The notes under the pieces are model-generated. The model had not been told where the DNA came from, searched no databases, and saw only the letters and a list, made by a program, of their open reading frames with translations. Positions 32,505 to 42,971 of a stretch of DNA of 50,300 bases are shown here, piece after piece. The DNA is from Nemertoderma westbladi (Eukaryota > Xenacoelomorpha > Nemertodermatida > Nemertodermatidae). The stretch spans positions 1 through 50,300 of the forward strand of contig JAUCBJ010007051.1 in the NCBI GenBank assembly GCA_032718475.1. Direction: 5' to 3'. Each line of letters begins with the position of its first letter. The stretch's first letter is position 1. The position numbers and the translations under genes are program-made.

Positions 32505-34450
32505 CGCTTGCGGTGCCCACAACCACTCTACTATCTGGCACCCTATGTGCCCTTCTACTACTCAACTACCTCTCTAACACTCTAACCCTACTACTTGGCA
32601 CCCTATGTGCCCTCTCTACTACTCCACTCTCTGGCACCCTATGTGCCCTCTCTACTACCTCTAACACTACTACCTGGCACCCTATGTGCCCTCTCTGCTC
32701 TACTCTACTACCTGGCACCCTATGTGCCCTCTCTACTACACTATTACCTCTCTAACTCTACTACCTGGCACCCTATGTGCCCGTCCCTACTCTTCTACTC
32801 ACTGGTACCCTATGTACCCTCTCTACTACCTCTAACACTCTACTCTACTACCTGGCACCCTATGTGCCCTCTCTACTCTTCTACTCTCTGGCACCCTATG
32901 TGCCCATCTCTACTCCTCTACATCCCCTTTACGTCTCATCGCCTACACGTGACGCTCTGAGTGCCGGCAGAGTGGGTACGTTAATTATGTGAACTACTAC
33001 TGACTCTACTAACTCTACTAACTCTCTTCTAACTCTACTAACTCTTTTTGTGCCCGGCACCTCTTGTGCCCGGCACCTTCTAACTCTACTAACTGGCACC
33101 CTATGTGCCCTCTCTACTCTACTCTACTACTCTATCTCTAACTCTCTAACTCTACTACCTGGCACCCTATGTGCCCGTCTACTACTCTACTCTTTTTGTG
33201 CCCGGCACCTCTTGTGCCCGGCACCCACCCTAATTAACATACCTTGCTCTTACATCAAACACATCATCACGCCCGTGCCCCACTAAGTTCAGCGCATTCC
33301 CTACTAACTCTAACTACGTGGCGCTTACGGTGCCCACAACCCTCTACTGCTACTACTAACACCCCTAACTAACGGTACTACGTACCCTCTTACTACTCTA
33401 GCTCTCTCTACTAGCTAGCGGTACAACGTACCCTCTTACTACTCTAGCTCTCTCTACTAGCTAGCGGTACAACGTACCTCTTACTACTCCTACTCTCTAG
33501 CCGGTACTTACGTACCCTCTAACTCTAACTCTAACTAGGTACTACGTACCTTCTAACTCTAACTCTAACTAGGTACTACGTACCTACTAACTCTCTAACT
33601 AGGTACTACGTACCTACTAACTCTCTAACTATCGGTACTACGTACCCTCTAACTCTAACTAGGTACTACGTACCTACTGACTCTCTAACTAACTCTAGGT
33701 ACTACGTACCTACTAACTCTCTAACTCTAGGTACTACGTACCTACTAACTCTAACTCTAACTAGGTACTACGCACCTACTAACTCTAACTCTAACTAGGT
33801 ACTACGTACCTACTAACTCTTACTAACTCTCTAACGGTACTACGTACCTACTAACTCTAGGTACTACGTACCTACTAACTCTAGCTAACTCTAGGTACTA
33901 CGTACCTACTAACTCTAACTCTGATTAGGTACTACGTACCTACTAACTCTAACTAACTCTAGGTACTACGTACCTACTAACTCTAACTCTGATTAGGTAC
34001 TACGTACCTACTAACTCTAACTAACTCTAGGTACTACGTACCTACTAACTCTAACTAACTCTAGGTACTACGTACCTACTAACTCTCTAACTCTAGGTAC
34101 TACGTACCTACTAACTCTCTAACTAACGGTACTACACGTACCCTCCTACTAACTCTTCTACTAACGGTACTACACGTACCCTCCTACTAACTCTTCTACT
34201 AACGGTACTACACGTACCCTCCTACTAACTCTTCTACTAACGGTACTACACGTACCCTCCTACTAACTCTTCTACTAACGGTACTACACGTACCCTCCTA
34301 CTAACTCTTCTACTAACGGTACTACACGTACCCTCCTACTAACTCTTCTACTAACGGTACTACACGTACCCTCCTTTAACTAACTCTTCTACTAACGGTA
34401 CTACACGTACCTTCCTACTAACTCTTCTACTAACGGTACTACACGTACCC
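32505..34450 (-). repeat. Tandem array of mini-hairpins with matched arms
   Basis: Short inverted repeats are separated by CTAACTCTAACT-like spacers. From left to right the stem-loops are GGCAC-CCTAT-GTGCC (many, 32539-33170), one GGTAC-CCTAT-GTACC (32814-32828), GTGCC-C-GGCAC (about 33050-33220), GGTAC-AAC-GTACC (about 33420-33475), GGTAC-TAC-GTACC (about 33540-34120) and GGTAC-TACAC-GTACC (34127-34450). The arms stay complementary while their sequence and loop change. Several dozen units are present. On the sense strand spacers read GTTAGAGTTAGTAG. It occupies the place of pol. Confidence 0.93.
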
Positions 34451-34529
34451 TTTAACTAACTAACTAACTAACTAACTCTTACTACCTAACTTCTACCTAC
34501 TCTATTATTTAATTATTTTCTTATTTTAA

Positions 34530-35321
34530 TTAAATAATTATTTTATATTTTGTGCGTGGGAAGGGCGTCTTGCCCTCATTCCCACCCCCCTCAGTCCAAA
34601 ACTTTGCACGACTAAAAACTCTCACGCGCCCCTTCTTCCGGTAGGCACTCTCCCGCTGCCCTCCTATACGTCCTCTAACTCTTCGCCACACTCTCTTCGG
34701 TGCCACCTTTGCTGGCCTCCCCCTTCGTATGTGCGCTGGCATTAGAGCCCTCGACGACCCCCGCTCGTTCCTTGGTACACGCGGTGTCTGCCCATGTAAT
34801 GCCCCCTCGCACTGTGTCCGTCCTGCGTGTGTATGCAACACGCCTCCTTCTACTTTCCCGACTCCCTTATGTTTGCTAATGGGCTTCTCTGCCCCTGGTT
34901 TAGTCTTTTCATATCCTCTCCCTTTCCAACACTCTCCGGATCTGTGTCCTTTTACCACACATCGATGACATAGTCCGTTTGCGTCTGTGTAGGCTACACG
35001 ATCTCGTTTGGGCAACGCTTGCCAGTACTTGCAACTCCTGGTCTTATGGGTTCCGTCCCGATGTAATTGACATTGGAATCCTGGATTATAGCGTTTCCTG
35101 TATAGTCCTTCACGTATCGCGCTTAGGTTTATATGTACCGATTTAATGTTTTGGTTGTCTAGACTCGGCCTACTGGGTATATTGGGATTGTTTTTATTTA
35201 CGGTGTTATTTTCTTCCTGTCCCTGCCACGGTGTGGCCCTGCTACCACCTAACTGTGGACTAGCAGTCCCCTGTATGGCCGCGTGTGGTATCGACTGTCC
35301 GCACGACCTTCTCTCGTCCAA
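34530..35321 (-). CDS. Nested element gag-like frame 4, zinc knuckles
   Basis: A 263-codon frame. The middle has CQLHRDGTHKTRSC (C-x2-H-x4-H-x4-C) and 28 residues later CHRCVVKGHRSGEC (C-x2-C-x4-H-x4-C). This is the same two-finger layout as CALCDGTHRLNMC and CYNCLRQGHQRRTC in the host BEL element, so it is a nucleocapsid-like RNA-binding module. The C-terminus is Arg/Lys-rich. It is in a different frame from the preceding 35380-36132 frame; the switch is at a C10 run near 35387-35396. Confidence 0.75.
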   Translation of the reverse strand: MDERRSCGQSIPHAAIQGTASPQLGGSRATPWQGQEENNTVNKNNPNIPSRPSLDNQNIKSVHINLSAIREGLYRKRYNPGFQCQLHRDGTHKTRSCKYWQALPKRDRVAYTDANGLCHRCVVKGHRSGECWKGRGYEKTKPGAEKPISKHKGVGKVEGGVLHTHAGRTQCEGALHGQTPRVPRNERGSSRALMPAHIRRGRPAKVAPKRVWRRVRGRIGGQRESAYRKKGRVRVFSRAKFWTEGGGNEGKTPFPRTKYKIII

Positions 35322-35379
35322 GGGGTCCGATGTTCTTGCTCCTATTGGGGTATATTGTTGATATTGTGATGGGGGAATG

Positions 35380-36132
35380 TCACCCTGTCCCCCCCCCAGC
35401 CGGTATGTTTGGTACTGGGGTTGATGTTAATGTATTGGGGCCCATACATCTATCTCCAATAACTCTCCCCTCCCCTGGATATATGTTATGTCCCTGTGTA
35501 TTATAGTCATGCTGCTGTACCGATATAGGCCTACCCACTTCTTGCCTACCTACCGGTATGTACTCCGCGGCTCCCGGGTTTAATCCCGTCGTTCGCGCTA
35601 CCCCATCGCCTACTCTATCTCTCCCAGCATGGCCTATAATAGTATGTGCAGTAAGGCCTACAGTATGTCCTGCAGTCTGCATGTGCCCTTCCGAACCGAA
35701 GTTTATTCTTCGCGAATCTCGAATCTCCCCGCGACTACTGCACTCTCGATCGGCAGCTATATCCCGTCGGGAAGCTTCTCTTCGATCCCCTCTCCTGTTC
35801 TCGACAATGTATTGGTACGTCTTGTACCCCTCTCTTGGCGTGCGGTGCGTTTCTCCGGGGCGACGGCAATCTCCCGAAGTTCGACCCCACTGACTCCCTA
35901 ACTCCATCTCTACTATCGACGGTCCGTTATCCGTCCTCGCACTGCTATCGTTCGTGGCGACACTTCTTCTACTATCTTCTCTTCTTCTCTTTTCTGTGTA
36001 GTATTCCGGCTCGTGAGGTCTCTCGTCGACCTCCCGGTTAAACTCCACTCTTCCTCCTCCCTCTTCTAATCGGGCTCGACGCTTCGTCTGCCCTCTCGCG
36101 ACGTCAACCTGCCTCTCTCTACTCGATCGCAC
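35380..36132 (-). CDS. Nested element gag-like frame 3, charged
   Basis: 250 codons, very rich in Arg, Glu, Asp and Gly (for example EKRRREDSRRSVATND). No recognised domain; probably a disordered part of gag. It ends in GGGTG at the C10 run (G10 on the sense strand), exactly where the zinc-knuckle frame should follow, so the break may be a homopolymer indel. Confidence 0.5.
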   Translation of the reverse strand: MRSSRERQVDVARGQTKRRARLEEGGGRVEFNREVDERPHEPEYYTEKRRREDSRRSVATNDSSARTDNGPSIVEMELGSQWGRTSGDCRRPGETHRTPREGYKTYQYIVENRRGDRREASRRDIAADRECSSRGEIRDSRRINFGSEGHMQTAGHTVGLTAHTIIGHAGRDRVGDGVARTTGLNPGAAEYIPVGRQEVGRPISVQQHDYNTQGHNIYPGEGRVIGDRCMGPNTLTSTPVPNIPAGGGTG

Positions 36133-36208
36133 GCCGCTGGGGATACTCGCAATCCCCCTATTACTCTCCGTCGCCGGGTGTTGCGGTTTACCTGATTCGG
36201 CCCGCGCA

Positions 36209-37054
36209 TTATCCGCTGACGGCTGTGGGACACTCTCTGCCCCCCTCTCTCTCTACTAGTCTCTCGCGGTGGGGTGCCCGTAGCCCCCCCCCCCACCCGC
36301 CACTTCTAACTTCACTATTTCTTACTACACTTCTATACCCCTCTTGTGGGGCATTCTCTGCCCCCCCTCTCTCGCCACTAATCTTATGTGGTGGGGCGCC
36401 CGTAGCCCCCCCCCACCCGCCACATCTAACTTCACTATCTCTTACTTCGTCTCTACACCCCTCTCTAGTCGACGCACTGTCTCTACTACGGCTGGGTCTA
36501 TCCACCCCCGCCTCTCTCTCTACTACTGCGAGGCCTACCAGGCCCACCTCGGGTTGGCTCAACCCCGCTACCTCCTGCCTACCAACTACGTGGCCTACCA
36601 GGCCGCCGTCGGGTTGGCTCAACCCTGCCACCTCCTGCCTACTAACTACGTGGCCTACCAGGCCACCGTCTGCCGGGTTATGTACGTCCGACACGCTCAT
36701 ATTAATAGCACCATTCCCAATATTATTTGTTAAATCAATTAAATTATTAGAATTTGAAACGGGATTATTATTTAAATTATTTAAATTACTTAGATCACTA
36801 CTATTCTCTAAACTTAAATTATTATTCGAATTATTTTTCGGGTTTGAATTGAAATTATTATTTAGAGTATTTGTATTTAAATTTAAATTACTACTACCCG
36901 GTAAAATATTATTTCCTGTAATAAAGGGATTAGGGTTATCTACTACGGTACTATTAATATTAACTATTTCTAACGTACTACTACTACCCCCCCCCGCCCG
37001 TACGGCTACACCAGTTCTGGTTTTCTCGCTCGGTGCTTGTAAGTGGGGGCTCAC
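36209..37054 (-). CDS. Nested element gag-like frame 2, Asn-rich
   Basis: 281 codons. Residues about 50-115 are almost entirely Asn, Leu and Ser (NLNLNTNTLNNNFNSN), which is prion-like in composition. Then come two copies of a unit starting DGGLVGHVV and, further on, two copies of a block containing VRDSEVRCGGWGG or VRNSEVRSGGWGG. It overlaps the 417-codon frame at its start, and the frames cross at a C9 run (36987-36995). Internal duplication is visible at DNA level. Confidence 0.5.
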   Translation of the reverse strand: MSPHLQAPSEKTRTGVAVRAGGGSSSTLEIVNINSTVVDNPNPFITGNNILPGSSNLNLNTNTLNNNFNSNPKNNSNNNLSLENSSDLSNLNNLNNNPVSNSNNLIDLTNNIGNGAINMSVSDVHNPADGGLVGHVVSRQEVAGLSQPDGGLVGHVVGRQEVAGLSQPEVGLVGLAVVEREAGVDRPSRSRDSASTREGCRDEVRDSEVRCGGWGGATGAPPHKISGERGGAENAPQEGYRSVVRNSEVRSGGWGGGLRAPHRERLVEREGGRECPTAVSG

Positions 37055-38237
37055 TCTCTGATATCTCCAACCGCGCCAGTTCTAGTCGGCGCTGGTCTAG
37101 TTTGGCTTGATATTGCGCAAGCCTCCCTAGCTGAGCACGCAAATCTTCCCGCTCACGCTCTATCTCTATCTCTCTCTCTATGCACTTTCGTAAACTTTGC
37201 TCGGCCAACTCGGTATCTCTCGCAACCATCTCAAGCCACGTTGCCGGCTCGTCCCCTACTCTCATCTCCCGCTCTCTACACTCCTTGACTCTCTCTCTAT
37301 CCTCCCTTGCCCACTCTCTTTCTCTCTCCAACCATGCGGTTTCCTCTCTCAATTGTCTCTCTAACTCATTCTGCTCTGTCGCCACCATCGCTAATTCATA
37401 CATCAGATTTATTTTTAGCACCCTTCTTTCTTTCGCGGAGGATGTAGCAGACTTATCGGTTGCGACGGACTCCCGCCGCCCCTCCGTCCTATCAACTTTC
37501 CCCCGCCTCCCGGAACTTCCTCCAACCGACGAGACCGAATCCTCGGAGTTAACCTCTGATTCGCCCTCCTCAGGTCTCTTCCAACCCACTAACTTAACTC
37601 CCCGGGCATCGACTAAGTATGGCCCTATGTACACTACACTAGGTTCCATACCCCCACATTCCCATAGTTTAAACAGTTCGAAGGCAACTCCCCACGCCCT
37701 CAACTCTGCTAGTTCTCTCTGCCCAGAACACACTAGGTGATCAAAGTATCTGTTCGACTCACCTAGTCCCTTTGTCATCCTGACCTCGTCTATCCTCGCC
37801 CCCTCCTTGGCCTCCTTTAGTAGTTCCCGGGTCGCGTTGTAGGCCCGTCGAAGTCGATCAGAAACCCCGACGTCCTCGTCGCCGACCTCTTCTCTGTCTC
37901 TCCGGGTCCGACGTCGTACCGACGGCCCCACCGTTGCCGTTCCGGTGGACCGTTCGTCGTCCTCGGCCTGTGGCTGGCCGGTGACATCGGTATGTCGACC
38001 CTCGCTCCGCGTCGACTCGTCTCTTTCTCCCTCGACCTCGTTCTCTCTATCCTCCGGCTCGAGTCCCTCTCCTCTCAACTCGGATTCTGATTCCAGACGG
38101 TCCCCCTCATCTTGGACTTCCGGGTCACCCGTTACCGATGGCTCTGGCGTCGTGGGCCTATACCGCCTGGTCGCGGCCTCGCGGATCGTTTGATCTTCGT
38201 CCGGGGTCCGCGTCGGTGTCTCGCCCGATTCACTCAT
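36984..38237 (-). CDS. Nested element gag-like frame 1, coiled coil
   Basis: 417 codons starting MSESGETPTRTPDEDQ, 115 bp after the 5' LTR. Residues 1-125 are acidic and disordered. A more ordered central part includes AWGVAFELFKLWECGG and VYIGPYLVDARGVKLVGW. Residues about 290-400 form a long charged coiled coil (EREREWAREDRERVKE). It ends GGGG-stop at the G9 run. The coil plus the later zinc knuckles suit a gag protein; there is no detectable sequence match to known capsid domains by eye. Confidence 0.65.
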   Translation of the reverse strand: MSESGETPTRTPDEDQTIREAATRRYRPTTPEPSVTGDPEVQDEGDRLESESELRGEGLEPEDRENEVEGERDESTRSEGRHTDVTGQPQAEDDERSTGTATVGPSVRRRTRRDREEVGDEDVGVSDRLRRAYNATRELLKEAKEGARIDEVRMTKGLGESNRYFDHLVCSGQRELAELRAWGVAFELFKLWECGGMEPSVVYIGPYLVDARGVKLVGWKRPEEGESEVNSEDSVSSVGGSSGRRGKVDRTEGRRESVATDKSATSSAKERRVLKINLMYELAMVATEQNELERQLREETAWLEREREWAREDRERVKECREREMRVGDEPATWLEMVARDTELAEQSLRKCIEREIEIEREREDLRAQLGRLAQYQAKLDQRRLELARLEISESEPPLTSTERENQNWCSRTGGGG

Positions 38238-38351
38238 CTCGTTTGTGGCTGATGATTCGGCTAGCTAGGTTGCAGTTCTTAGAGTTTAACTAGGGCGGCA
38301 GCTCGGTTTAGTTACTGTGTTTAGCTGGGGAAGCAACACCGTTTTAGTTAC

Positions 38352-38890
38352 TGTGACGGGATCCAGGAGGGATCCCGATTTATCCGATGTGGTATTTAGT
38401 CCACGCGTCCCCGCCGTGTATAAGAGTGAAATAAAGATAACTGAGTTCTGAAGTTCGGTGTATAATAATAGGTTATAGGATATAGATATACTGTGAATTG
38501 TACGGTAGGCGGGATACGGTAACTAAAGTCCCGTGATCCCCTAACTAAACTAATTGGCTGTACCCTACGCTAGCACTGCTGCACTGAGATAACTGAATCA
38601 CTGCTTAATAGGTTATTGGTTATATTGCACGGTGGCCTTACTGCTACTCAATCGATGCCATTCCCCCCCTCTGATTGGTTAATACCCTTGTTGGCGCCCC
38701 GTGGAGTATTCCCGTTCACTCCACCTGTTCTCCTTGGGTTAGGGGTTTGGCCCCTGACCCTCTATTGTGTGCTTCCTTCCCACTCTTATTGGGATGGCAC
38801 GAGTTGGTTAATTGCCCAATCTCGTGGCTCCCAATATTGCTTATCGGCTTACAACTTTATGGGGTGTTGGCGGGATTGAATAAGCTAACA
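38352..38890 (-). repeat. Nested element 5' LTR (539 bp)
   Basis: Same length as 31262-31800, one visible mismatch. It supplies, on the antisense (plus) strand, the ATG at 38675 and 72 codons that run in frame into the resumed BEL pol. Confidence 0.93.
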
Positions 38891-38895
38891 TCTCT
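38891..38895 (+). repeat. Target duplication TCTCT, right copy
   Basis: Matches 31257-31261. Confidence 0.9.
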
Positions 38896-41326
38896 GCCAG
38901 CTATCGAGGATTTTATAATTTCCCGTTCATATTTTGGTCATGTTCTCCCTACGTATTCCTATCAACTCCATGTGTTTGGAGACGCCAGCGATATGGGAAT
39001 AGGTATAGTAGCCTATCTAAGAGTGGAAACTCCGGATGGAATCAAAGTCGCCTTAGTTACTTCTAAGGCATTAATCAACAACAAGTTGAAAGTTCCTCGA
39101 GCGGAGTTAAAAGCGGCTCTATACGCTACAGCCATCGGCCGGAATGTAACAGAACAGATTGACTATCCATTAGAGAAAACTGTCTATTGGACCGACGCTT
39201 TACTCGTGTTAGAGTATATAACCAATGAAGTCTGTCAGTTCAGCGTCTTCGTTACCAACAGAGTAGCCATCATACTTAGTCGCACGACGATGGACCAATG
39301 GAGACATTGCCCCGGAACGATTAATCCAGCAGTCATCGCTTCCAGGGGAGCGACTCCAAAGGAATTGGTAAATACTCCCGAATGGTTAGGAGGACCCGAC
39401 TTTCTCTACAGAGAAGAAGAAGAATGGCCTCCCCATCTCACAACAGCAGAGATCAGACAGGCCAAGGGAGCGGAGAAAGTTAAACCCAAAACTCGAGCGA
39501 GTAAATCGAAGTTGTTTAAACCTGCGGTTGATCTATCTGTATTATTTACTTCCGGAGAGGATGCTTTGGATCAGAAACCCACCGCCACGACTAAAGAAGT
39601 CTTGGAAATCCGAGACAAGGATTGGAAATCTGGAATACCAGATATTTCGCAAGGACTCTCACCTCTCTTGCAGAGAGCGATACGTCATTACAGTTCCTGG
39701 AATCGGCTCTGTAAAGCTGTCACCTATCTGAAACGATGTTTTCATCATCGTTACTCCGGGACAAAGACCAATAGTGATGATGCTCCATCAACATCTGCAC
39801 GAGTCCATGTTGTTAAAGATCTTCCCCAATACAAGGTATCCGACAGGTTTCTAAAGGAGAAGATCAGTTACCAGGAGCATGATGAAACCAACAAACAGAT
39901 GCTGAGACTCCTACAATGCTATGAGGATCCCGATAAGTATTTCCTGTTGTTAAGAAATCCGCAGATGCGCTTAAGGGATCGCTTCTCTAGTACCATGATA
40001 GATGGGTTAATACATGTTGGAGGTAGGCTGACAAACGCCCCATTATCCTTTGACTCTAAGTTTCCCATCCTCATTAGAAATCTTGACATACAAATCAAGA
40101 TGATTGTAGATGTTCATAGCAAACTGTATCATGCTGGAAGAGAACGAGTTCTGAGCGAAATTCGAACTCGCTACTATTTTTATAAACCCCGTAGGGCTCT
40201 GAACCAAGTTCTTAGGAACTGCATACCCTGTAGGAAAGCATTCAGTAGGCCTTTAACACAGCGAGAAGCAGAATTACCTAGGGAAAGAGTAAGCTTCTAT
40301 GAACCACCCTTTACTAATACCGGTGTGGATTTATTTGGCCCTATTGAAGTATATCGTGCCCGGACTATAGTCAAGAGATGGTGTGTCATCTTCGTTTGTA
40401 TGACTTGTAGAGCTATCCATCTCGATATGGTAAACGATCTATCCACCAACAGCTTCGTGTTGAGTTTACGACGACAGATCGCTCGTTTCGGAACCAGTAA
40501 CACGATGAGATCGGATAAGGGAACGAACTTCATTGGCGCCAACAACGAAATTCAAGCTTACGTAAAGGACTGGAACAAAAGACAGGTGGACGATCAGCTA
40601 AAGATAACAGCGTCTAGCTGGACCTTCAACGCCGCCGACGCCCCTTGGTGGGGAGGAAGTTGGGAGAGATTGATTAGGAGCGTGAAGACTGCGTTCCACT
40701 TTATTGTGCCTTGTCGCGCTTATCTCACCGACGAACTATTGCGGACGTTAATGGAGGAAATCGCCGCCTATCTCAACGAAAGACCGCTTATGCCAGTCTC
40801 TTCAAATCCTGATTCCCTGGAAGCGCTAACACCCGCGCACTTTCTACTGAAGAAGCCCGTAGCCATGCTCCCACGATCGGAGATCACAGACGGAGACGAG
40901 TACTGCCGTCGAACCTGGCAACTTATGCAGTTGCTATCCCGTCGTTTCGCTGACCATTTCGAGAAACATTACCTGCCCACTCTACAACTTCGAACTAAGT
41001 GGTTTGCGCAGCAAGAAAACGTCAGCGCTGGAGACATGGTGCTTATTGTGGACCCCGATCTCCCACGTAAGCGATGGCAAACAGGACGTATCATCGAGAC
41101 TCATATCTCGAGCGATGGTTTGGTGCGATCAGTAGAGCTCGTCGTTATGCGGCGTAACTTTAAGAAACCAGGGATAGTCTTTGAGACTCAACAGCTCAAT
41201 CGCCCGGTGGGACGTTTATGTTTACTGGAAAGAGACAGAGAGCTCTCCGGAAACTATGGAAGGCAAGAAACTCTTCCCACGACCACTTCCCTAATCCAAC
41301 CGACATCTAGGGACTCCCCAACTTAA
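38891..41326 (+). CDS. BEL/Pao pol, C-terminal part: RNase H and integrase
   Basis: Continuation of the interrupted gag-pol. The frame is open from 38675 because the nested LTR reads through, but BEL sequence starts at 38891 (codon 73). It contains an RNase H-like domain (FGDASDMGIG near residue 103); an integrase HHCC zinc finger (H480 region to CIPCRK near 515); the integrase core with D552 (GVDLFGP), D614 (MRSDKGTNF) and E664 (GGSWERLIRS); and a C-terminal DUF5641-like domain (TKWFAQQENVSAGDMVLI). All catalytic residues are present. Removing the nested element with one TCTCT copy leaves the frame continuous with the first part, so the element was probably coding-competent until the insertion. 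Confidence 0.93.
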   Translation, partial: SLPAIEDFIISRSYFGHVLPTYSYQLHVFGDASDMGIGIVAYLRVETPDGIKVALVTSKALINNKLKVPRAELKAALYATAIGRNVTEQIDYPLEKTVYWTDALLVLEYITNEVCQFSVFVTNRVAIILSRTTMDQWRHCPGTINPAVIASRGATPKELVNTPEWLGGPDFLYREEEEWPPHLTTAEIRQAKGAEKVKPKTRASKSKLFKPAVDLSVLFTSGEDALDQKPTATTKEVLEIRDKDWKSGIPDISQGLSPLLQRAIRHYSSWNRLCKAVTYLKRCFHHRYSGTKTNSDDAPSTSARVHVVKDLPQYKVSDRFLKEKISYQEHDETNKQMLRLLQCYEDPDKYFLLLRNPQMRLRDRFSSTMIDGLIHVGGRLTNAPLSFDSKFPILIRNLDIQIKMIVDVHSKLYHAGRERVLSEIRTRYYFYKPRRALNQVLRNCIPCRKAFSRPLTQREAELPRERVSFYEPPFTNTGVDLFGPIEVYRARTIVKRWCVIFVCMTCRAIHLDMVNDLSTNSFVLSLRRQIARFGTSNTMRSDKGTNFIGANNEIQAYVKDWNKRQVDDQLKITASSWTFNAADAPWWGGSWERLIRSVKTAFHFIVPCRAYLTDELLRTLMEEIAAYLNERPLMPVSSNPDSLEALTPAHFLLKKPVAMLPRSEITDGDEYCRRTWQLMQLLSRRFADHFEKHYLPTLQLRTKWFAQQENVSAGDMVLIVDPDLPRKRWQTGRIIETHISSDGLVRSVELVVMRRNFKKPGIVFETQQLNRPVGRLCLLERDRELSGNYGRQETLPTTTSLIQPTSRDSPT

Positions 41327-42890
41327 TATCGTTCGGAGTGGGCGTGTGACTCTATTATTTTATATTATTTTATTATTTTTATATTTATGTATGTATTACT
41401 ATGTAATTTTATTATAATCGTTTTATTTAATTTAGTAGAATATTATTTAGCGATTATTTTGTAGAATAGTGCAATATATTCGTGTTTATTACGTACGTAA
41501 TTACATATATTATATTTAATGCGACGGCAAGAAATAATTCTTTTCCTCTTTCCTTACTGTCCGTATCATATTATAAATGCGTGACTACAGTAAGATGAAA
41601 TGTCCGTACTTATTAAAGTACAATAAAGCCACTACTATATTTAAGTATTATTGGTAGGCAGAGTATTAGGAATGCAAAGTTCAGATCCTCGTGTCTCGGC
41701 TAAACCAAGCTCTGGGTAGACCTTGGAAACGACTTGCCTCTTCACACTGACATTGCTTCGTGCGATATTGCTCTCATACCGTATATTAAATAATGCATAT
41801 AGTAGCATGATGTCCCTTTAACAGTAGCGTATAACGCAAAATAAATCTGTTAAATCCTTTGACCATCTGTAATTCTAGTCGATTAAGATATCGCGGCACC
41901 CACTGATATACTTGAAAGACAAATCTTAGAATCAGTGGTTAACGTCCCCAGACAAGTTCTGGAATAAATCGGTGCCCATCTCAAATATTAATTATTTAAT
42001 ATTTGCAAATCTAATAAATCAAAATCTGTAAAATTCAGATCCTTCAACAATTCTAGTCAATTAAGATATCGTAGCATTTACCGACATTCTTAAAAAGACA
42101 ATTGTCATAGAATTAAGGATCTTGTGTCCCCAGACATATTCTAGAATCAAAATATGTCCATTTAATTATCAAATAATAAAATTTCAGGGAATAATTTAAA
42201 TTCATGCCTTTTAATGAATTTCATAAATTGCCATTTTTGCGCAATTTATAACATTCCCAAAATTCCATTAATTAAGAGATCAAGGGAGCGGAGATTTATC
42301 TTATTATGCCTAGGAGTGTGCGAAAGTCTCCCAAACATAGTCAATAGCCGATAAAATTCATAAAGTCATGTATAAAACCAAACATTGACTATTAAAGAAT
42401 ACTATTAAATAACATCCCAGATCTGTATGCATTGGAATTACCCTAATTCTACCGCTAGCTTTGCATAATGTCACCATAGCAACAACCACGCTAGAATTAG
42501 AATTGAGTTAAACGAACAATAGAAAGCTTGTCCCATTGAATAGCATAGGGAATAAATAGCGCACTACTAGTATCCAAGGATACATAATAATACAGTGACA
42601 TTCTGGAAGGCATTGACTAACGGACAAATGGCCCGAATGTGCGTAGTTGTGACCAGTTGTGTGGTATTTGTGAGTTTATAGGTGAATGTTACTGCTAAGG
42701 TGTGTTTACAGTAGCTAGTCGCAATCGTAAAAGTAACCTAACTCTCCAAGGAAAACCTGAAGTACATCTAAGCCTTTGGGACGGACAGTTGAGTGACTTG
42801 TGCCGGTTGTCGTTGTCGTTGTGCGGCTACGTCGTTGGCGAAAGTACAGCGGCGACGACACATCGGCGCTGAGGATCTCGTACTGTCCGG
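41327..42890 (+). other. BEL/Pao 3' non-coding region
   Basis: AT-rich after the pol stop, with AATAAA at about 41621, a candidate poly(A) signal well before the 3' LTR. 41866-42020 and 42043-42180 are two diverged copies of one unit (ATTCTAGTCRATTAAGATAT ... GTCCCCAGACA). No long frame. Confidence 0.6.
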
Positions 42891-42971
42891 GGGTTGATTG
42901 GGGTAGGCAGCGACGCCCGCTCGCCTAAATATAAACTCATTATAATATGGATAAACTCATATATAGCAGAT

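Larger units (their letters stand above)
31262..38890 (-). mobile_element. Nested non-autonomous LTR retrotransposon, 7.6 kb
   Basis: Two 539-bp LTRs (TG...CA termini) in direct repeat flank a 6.55-kb interior, with TCTCT duplicated outside. Orientation is minus: a polypurine tract GGGGGGGAG abuts the LTR at 31801-31809, and gag-like frames begin close to the opposite LTR. There is no protease, RT, RNase H or integrase. The pol position is filled by a tandem hairpin array. The gag zinc knuckles are of the type seen in the host BEL element, so an autonomous BEL/Pao relative may supply enzymes. No clear tRNA primer-binding site follows the 5' LTR (GTAACTAAAACGG in that position). LTRs differ at one visible site, so insertion is very recent. 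Confidence 0.9.

Noticed and set aside
32501-33286. Plus-strand frames with repeated TLCALSTT-type peptides
   Set aside because: By-product of the CT-rich hairpin array, antisense to the nested element.
36225-37061. Plus-strand 278-codon frame
   Set aside because: Antisense of the nested element's gag-like region; its content is Pro/Leu/Ser from the GC-biased complement.
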